Below are positions 58,401 to 64,000 of a DNA stretch of 64,000 bases, piece by piece. Source of the stretch: Meloidogyne chitwoodi (taxonomy: Eukaryota > Nematoda > Chromadorea > Rhabditida > Meloidogynidae). Under the pieces are notes generated by a model, which searched no databases, was not told the DNA's origin, and saw only the letters and a list, made by a program, of their open reading frames with translations. A program made the translations under genes and the position numbers. Positions within the stretch are counted from its first letter, which is position 1. Every line of letters begins with the position of its first letter. The stretch covers positions 1 through 64,000 of the forward strand of contig JACZZP010000025.1 of NCBI GenBank assembly GCA_015183035.1, read 5' to 3'.

Positions 58401-61400
58401 TTTATAATACCTATATATTTATTTCGTGAAGTATATTTTATTCTAATTTTTCGTTTCTAAATTTGTTCGAATCAACGAATACATTTTACAAAAATATTGT
58501 TATCTTGTTTTAGGTGAATTTATAATACCTATATATTTATTTCGTTAAGTATATTTTATTCTAATTTTTCGATTCTAAATTTATTCGAATCAACGAATAC
58601 ATTTTACAAAAATATTGTTATCTTGTTTTAGGTGAATTTATAATACCTATATATTTATTTCGTGAAGTATATTTTATTCTAATTTTTCGTTTCTAAATTT
58701 GTTCGAATCAACGAATACATTTTACAAAAATATTGTTATCTTGTTTTAGGTGAATTTATAATACCTATATATTTATTTCGTGAAGTATATTTTATTCTAA
58801 TTTTTCGTTTCTAAATTTGTTCGAATAAACGAATACATTTTACAAAAATATTGTTATCTTGTTTTAGGTGAATTTATAATACCTATATAATTATTTCGTT
58901 AAGTATATTTTATTCTAATTTTTCGTTTCTAAATTTGTTCGAATCAACGAATACATTTTACAAAAATATTGTTATCTTGTTTTAGGTGAATTTATAATAC
59001 CTATATATTTATTTCGTGAAGTATATTTTATTCTAATTTTTCGTTTCTAAATTTGTTCGAATCAACGAATACATTTTACAAAAATATTGTTATCTTGTTT
59101 TAGGTGAATTTATAATACCTATATATTTATTTCGTGAAGTATATTTTATTCTAATTTTTCGTTTCTAAATTTGTTCGAATCAACGAATACATTTTACAAA
59201 AATATTGTTATCTTGTTTTAGGTGAATTTATAATACCTATATATTTATTTCGTGAAGTATATTTTATTCTAATTTTTCGTTTCTAAATTTGTTCGAATCA
59301 ACGAATACATTTTACAAAAATATTGTTATCTTGTTTTAGGTGAATTTATAATACCTATATATTTATTTCGTGAAGTATATTTTATTCTAATTTTTCGTTT
59401 CTAAATTTATTCGAATCAACGAATACATTTTACAAAAATATTGTTATCTTGTTTTAGGTGAATTTATAATACCTATATATTTATTTCGTTAATTATATTT
59501 TATTCTAATTTTTCGTTTCTAAATTTGTTCGAATCAACGAATACATTTTACAAAAATATTGTTATCTTGTTTTAGGTGAATTTATAATACCTATATATTT
59601 ATTTCGTGAAGTATATTTTATTCTAATTTTTCGTTTTAAATTTATTCGAATCAACGAATACATTTTACAAAAATATTGTTATCTTGTTTTAGGTGAATTT
59701 ATAATACCTATATATTTATTTCGTTAAGTATATTTTATTCTAATTTTTCGTTTCTAAATTTATTCGAATCAACGAATACATTTTACAAAAATATTGTTAT
59801 CTTGTTTTAGGTGAATTTATAATACCTATATATTATTTCGTTAATTATATTTTATTCTAATTTTTCGTTTCTAAATTTATTCGAATCAACGAATACATTT
59901 TACAAAAATATTGTTATCTTGTTTTAGGTGAATTTATAATACCTATATATTTATTTCGTTAAGTATATTTTATTCTAATTTTTCGTTTCTAAATTTGTTC
60001 GAATCAACGAATACATTTTACAAAAATATTGTTATCTTGTTTTAGGTGAATTTATAATACCTATATATTTATTTCGTGAAGTATATTTTATTCTAATTTT
60101 TCGTTTCTAAATTTGTTCGAATCACGAATACATTTTACAAAAATATTGTTATCTTGTTTTAGGTGAATTTATAATACCTATATATTTATTTCGTTAAGTA
60201 TATTTTATTCTAATTTTTCGATTCTAAATTTATTCGAATCAACGAATACATTTTACAAAAATATTGTTATCTTGTTTTAGGTGAATTTATAATACCTATA
60301 TATTTATTTCGTGAAGTATATTTTATTTAAATTTTTCGTTTCTAAATGTGTTCGAATCAACGAATACATTTTACAAAAATATTGTTATCTTGTTTTAGGT
60401 GAATTTATAATACCTATATATTTATTTCGTTAAGTATATTTTATTCTAATTTTTCGTTTCTAAATTTATTCGAATCAACGAATACATTTTACAAAAATAT
60501 TGTTATCTTGTTTTAGGTGAATTTATAATAGCAATATATTTACTTCGTTAAGTATATTTTATTCTAATTTTTCGTTTCTAAATGTGTTCGAATCAACGAA
60601 TACATTTTACAAAAATATTGTTATCTTGTTTTAGGTGAATTTATAATACCTATATATTTATTTCGTTAAGTATATTTTATTCTAATTTTTCGATTCTAAA
60701 TTTATTCGAATCAACGAATACATTTTACAAAAATATTGTTATCTTGTTTTAGGTGAATTTATAATACCTATATATTTATTTCGTGAAGTATATTTTATTC
60801 TAATTTTTCGTTTCTAAATTTGTTCGAATCAACGAATACATTTTACAAAAATATTGTTATCTTGTTTTAGGTGAATTTATAATACCTATATATTTATTTC
60901 GTGAAGTATATTTTATTCTAATTTTTCGTTTCTAAATTTGTTCGAATCAACGAATACATTTTACAAAAATATTGTTATCTTGTTTTAGGTGAATTTATAA
61001 TACCTATATATTTATTTCGTGAAGTATATTTTATTCTAATTTTTCGTTTCTAAATTTGTTCGAATCAACGAATACATTTTACAAAAATATTGTTATCTTG
61101 TTTTAGGTGAATTTATAATACCTATATATTTATTTCGTGAAGTATATTTTATTCTAATTTTTCGTTTCTAAATTTGTTCGAATCAACGAATACATTTTAC
61201 AAAAATATTGTTATCTTGTTTTAGGTGAATTTATAATACCTATATATTTATTTCGTGAAGTATATTTTATCTAATTTTTCGTTTCTAAATTTGTTCGAAT
61301 CAACGAATACATTTTACAAAAATATTGTTATCTTGTTTTAGGTGAATTTATAATACCTATATATTTATTTCGTGAAGTATATTTTATTCTAATTTTTCGT

Positions 61401-64000
61401 TTCTAAATTTGTTCGAATCAACGAATACATTTTACAAAAATATTGTTATCTTGTTTTAGGTGAATTTATAATACCTATATATTTATTTCGTGAAGTATAT
61501 TTTATTCTAATTTTTCGTTTCTAAATTTGTTCGAATCAACGAATACATTTTACAAAAATATTGTTATCTTGTTTTAGGTGAATTTATAATACCTATATAT
61601 TTATTTCGTTAAGTATATTTTATTCTAATTTTTCGATTCTAAATTTATTCGAATCAACGAATACATTTTACAAAAATATTGTTATCTTGTTTTAGGTGAA
61701 TTTATAATACCTATATATTTATTTCGTTAAGTATATTTTATTCTAATTTTTCGATTCTAAATTTATTCGAATCAACGAATACATTTTACAAAAATATTGT
61801 TATCTTGTTTTAGGTAATTTATAATACCTATATATTTATTTCGTGAAGTATATTTTATTCTAATTTTTCGTTTCTAAATTTGTTCGAATCAACGAATACA
61901 TTTTACAAAAATATTGTTATCTTGTTTTAGGTGAATTTATAATACCTATATATTTATTTCGTGAAGTATATTTTATTCTAATTTTTCGTTTCTAAATTTG
62001 TTCGAATCAACGAATACATTTTACAAAAATATTGTTATCTTGTTTTAGGTGAATTTATAATACCTATATATTTATTTCGTGAAGTATATTTTATTCTAAT
62101 TTTTCGTTTCTAAATTTGTTCGAATCAACGAATACATTTTACAAAAATATTGTTATCTTGTTTTAGGTGAATTTATAATACCTATATATTTATTTCGTGA
62201 AGTATATTTTATTCTATTTTTTCGTTTCTAAATTTGTTCGAATCAACGAATACATTTTACAAAAATATTGTTATCTTGTTTTAGGTGAATTTATAATACC
62301 TATATATTTATTTCGTGAAGTATATTTTATTCTAATTTTTCGTTTCTAAATTTGTTCGAATCAACGAATACATTTTACAAAAATATTGTTATCTTGTTTT
62401 AGGTGAATTTATAATACCTATATATTTATTTCGTGAAGTATATTTTATTCTAATTTTTCGTTTCTAAATTTGTTCGAATCAACGAATACATTTTACAAAA
62501 ATATTGTTATCTTGTTTTAGGTGAATTTATAATACCTATATATTTATTTCGTGAAGTATATTTTATTCTAATTTTTCGTTTCTAAATTTGTTCGAATCAA
62601 CGAATACATTTTACAAAAATATTGTTATCTTGTTTTAGGTGAATTTATAATACCTATATATTTATTTCGTGAAGTATATTTTATTCTAATTTTTCGTTTC
62701 TAAATTTGTTCGAATCAACGAATACATTTTACAAAAATATTGTTATCTTGTTTTAGGTGAATTTATAATACCTATATATTTATTTCGTGAAGTATATTTT
62801 ATTCTAATTTTTCGTTTCTAAATTTGTTCGAATCAACGAATACATTTTACAAAAATATTGTTATCTTGTTTTAGGTGAATTTATAATACCTATATATTTA
62901 TTTCGTTAAGTATATTTTATTCTAATTTTTCGATTCTAAATTTATTCGAATCAACGAATACATTTTACAAAAATATTGTTATCTTGTTTTAGGTGAATTT
63001 ATAATACCTATATATTTATTTCGTGAAGTATATTTTATTCTAATTTTTCGTTTCTAAATTTGTTCGAATCAACGAATACATTTTACAAAAATATTGTTAT
63101 CTTGTTTTAGGTGAATTTATAATACCTATATATTTATTTCGTGAAGTATATTTTATTCTAATTTTTCGTTTCTAAATTTGTTCCAATCAACGAATACATT
63201 TTACAAAAATATTGTTATCTTGTTTTAGGTGAATTTATAATACCTATATATTTATTTCGTGAAGTATATTTTATTCTAATTTTTCGTTTCTAAATTTGTT
63301 CGAATCAACGAATACATTTTACAAAAATATTGTTATCTTGTTTTAGGTGAATTTATAATACCTATATATTTATTTCGTTAAGTATATTTTATTCTAATTT
63401 TTCGATTCTAAATTTATTCGAATCAACGAATACATTTTACAAAAATATTGTTATCTTGTTTTAGGTGAATTTATAATACCTATATATTTATTTCGTGAAG
63501 TATATTTTATTCTAATTTTTCGTTTCTAAATTTGTTCGAATCAACGAATACATTTTACAAAAATATTGTTATCTTGTTTTAGGTGAATTTATAATACCTA
63601 TATATTTATTTCGTGAAGTATATTTTATTCTAATTTTTCGTTTCTAAATTTGTTCGAATCAACGAATACATTTTACAAAAATATTGTTATCTTGTTTTAG
63701 GTGAATTTATAATACCTATATATTTATTTCGTGAAGTATATTTTATTCTAATTTTTCGTTTCTAAATTTGTTCGAATCAACGAATACATTTTACAAAAAT
63801 ATTGTTATCTTGTTTTAGGTGAATTTATAATACCTATATATTTATTTCGTTAAGTATATTTTATTCTAATTTTTCGATTCTAAATTTATTCGAATCAACG
63901 AATACATTTTACAAAAATATTGTTATCTTGTTTTAGGTGAATTTATAATACCTATATATTTATTTCGTGAAGTATATTTTATTCTAATTTTTCGTTTCTA
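55425..64000 (+). repeat. 118-bp satellite array
   Basis: About 72 head-to-tail units; TCAACGAATA recurs at 55524, 55642, 55760 and 55878 (118 bp). The unit contains TTCGTTTCTAAATTT, TTCGAATCAACGAATACA, TTTTACAAAAATATTGTT and CTTGTTTTAGGTGAATTT, in the same orientation as the intronic satellite and opposite to 8451-8845. Variants group into subtypes: CGTTAAGTATA against CGTGAAGTATA, TTCGATTCTAAATTTATT against TTCGTTTCTAAATTTGTT, and a rare AGCAATATATTTACTTCG type. The rare type recurs 354 bp apart (56641 and 56995), i.e. a trimeric block. The array is still running at the right edge. Confidence 0.97.

Overview
The window looks like nuclear DNA of a nematode, most likely a plant-parasitic Meloidogyne-type (root-knot) species. 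Reasons: extreme AT richness; tiny protein-coding genes with many short introns (about 40-110 nt, GT...AG, weak acceptors such as TTTTTAG or TTTAAAG); a nematode-type cathepsin L gene with a TTTCAG trans-splice-like acceptor 2 nt before its ATG; and DNA transposon remnants of hAT and Merlin type. The genus is an inference.

About three quarters of the window is satellite DNA. There are three satellite families in five arrays, plus one orphan monomer. (1) 1-5896: a 78-bp, 64% T satellite. (2) 8846-38552: about 120 copies of a 248-250 bp satellite with nested higher-order repeats (747, 2981, about 6705 and about 11423 bp). An orphan monomer lies at 5898-6164. (3) A 116-132 bp family sharing a TTCGAATCAACGAATA box appears as three arrays: 8451-8845 (minus orientation), about 43200-48620 (255-bp dimers, inside an intron) and 55425-64000 (118-bp monomers, running off the edge).

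Low-copy DNA sits in three islands. 6165-8450 has a decayed UDP-glucose dehydrogenase C-terminal fragment, a possible 59-residue membrane protein gene and a frameshifted gene remnant that ends exactly at a satellite edge. 38553-55425 is the gene-bearing island: a nested pair of transposon remnants, a four-exon 85-residue Cys-rich secreted protein (plus strand), a 13-exon intact cathepsin L (plus strand; 379 residues), and a four-exon 375-residue predicted secreted protein of unknown family (minus strand). At least seven small inverted-repeat transposons lie in this island; six have recognisable flanking duplications (one of them weak), and three sit inside introns of the minus-strand gene.

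The most striking feature is the cathepsin L gene. Its reading frame and splice phases are intact over all 13 exons, yet the intron between the oxyanion-hole Gln and the active-site Cys is 5.66 kb long and is filled with satellite DNA. Each half-unit of that satellite carries a juxtaposed acceptor/donor-like AG|GTGCAT. All exon models here were built by eye from splice signals and phase; none has transcript support in the material given.
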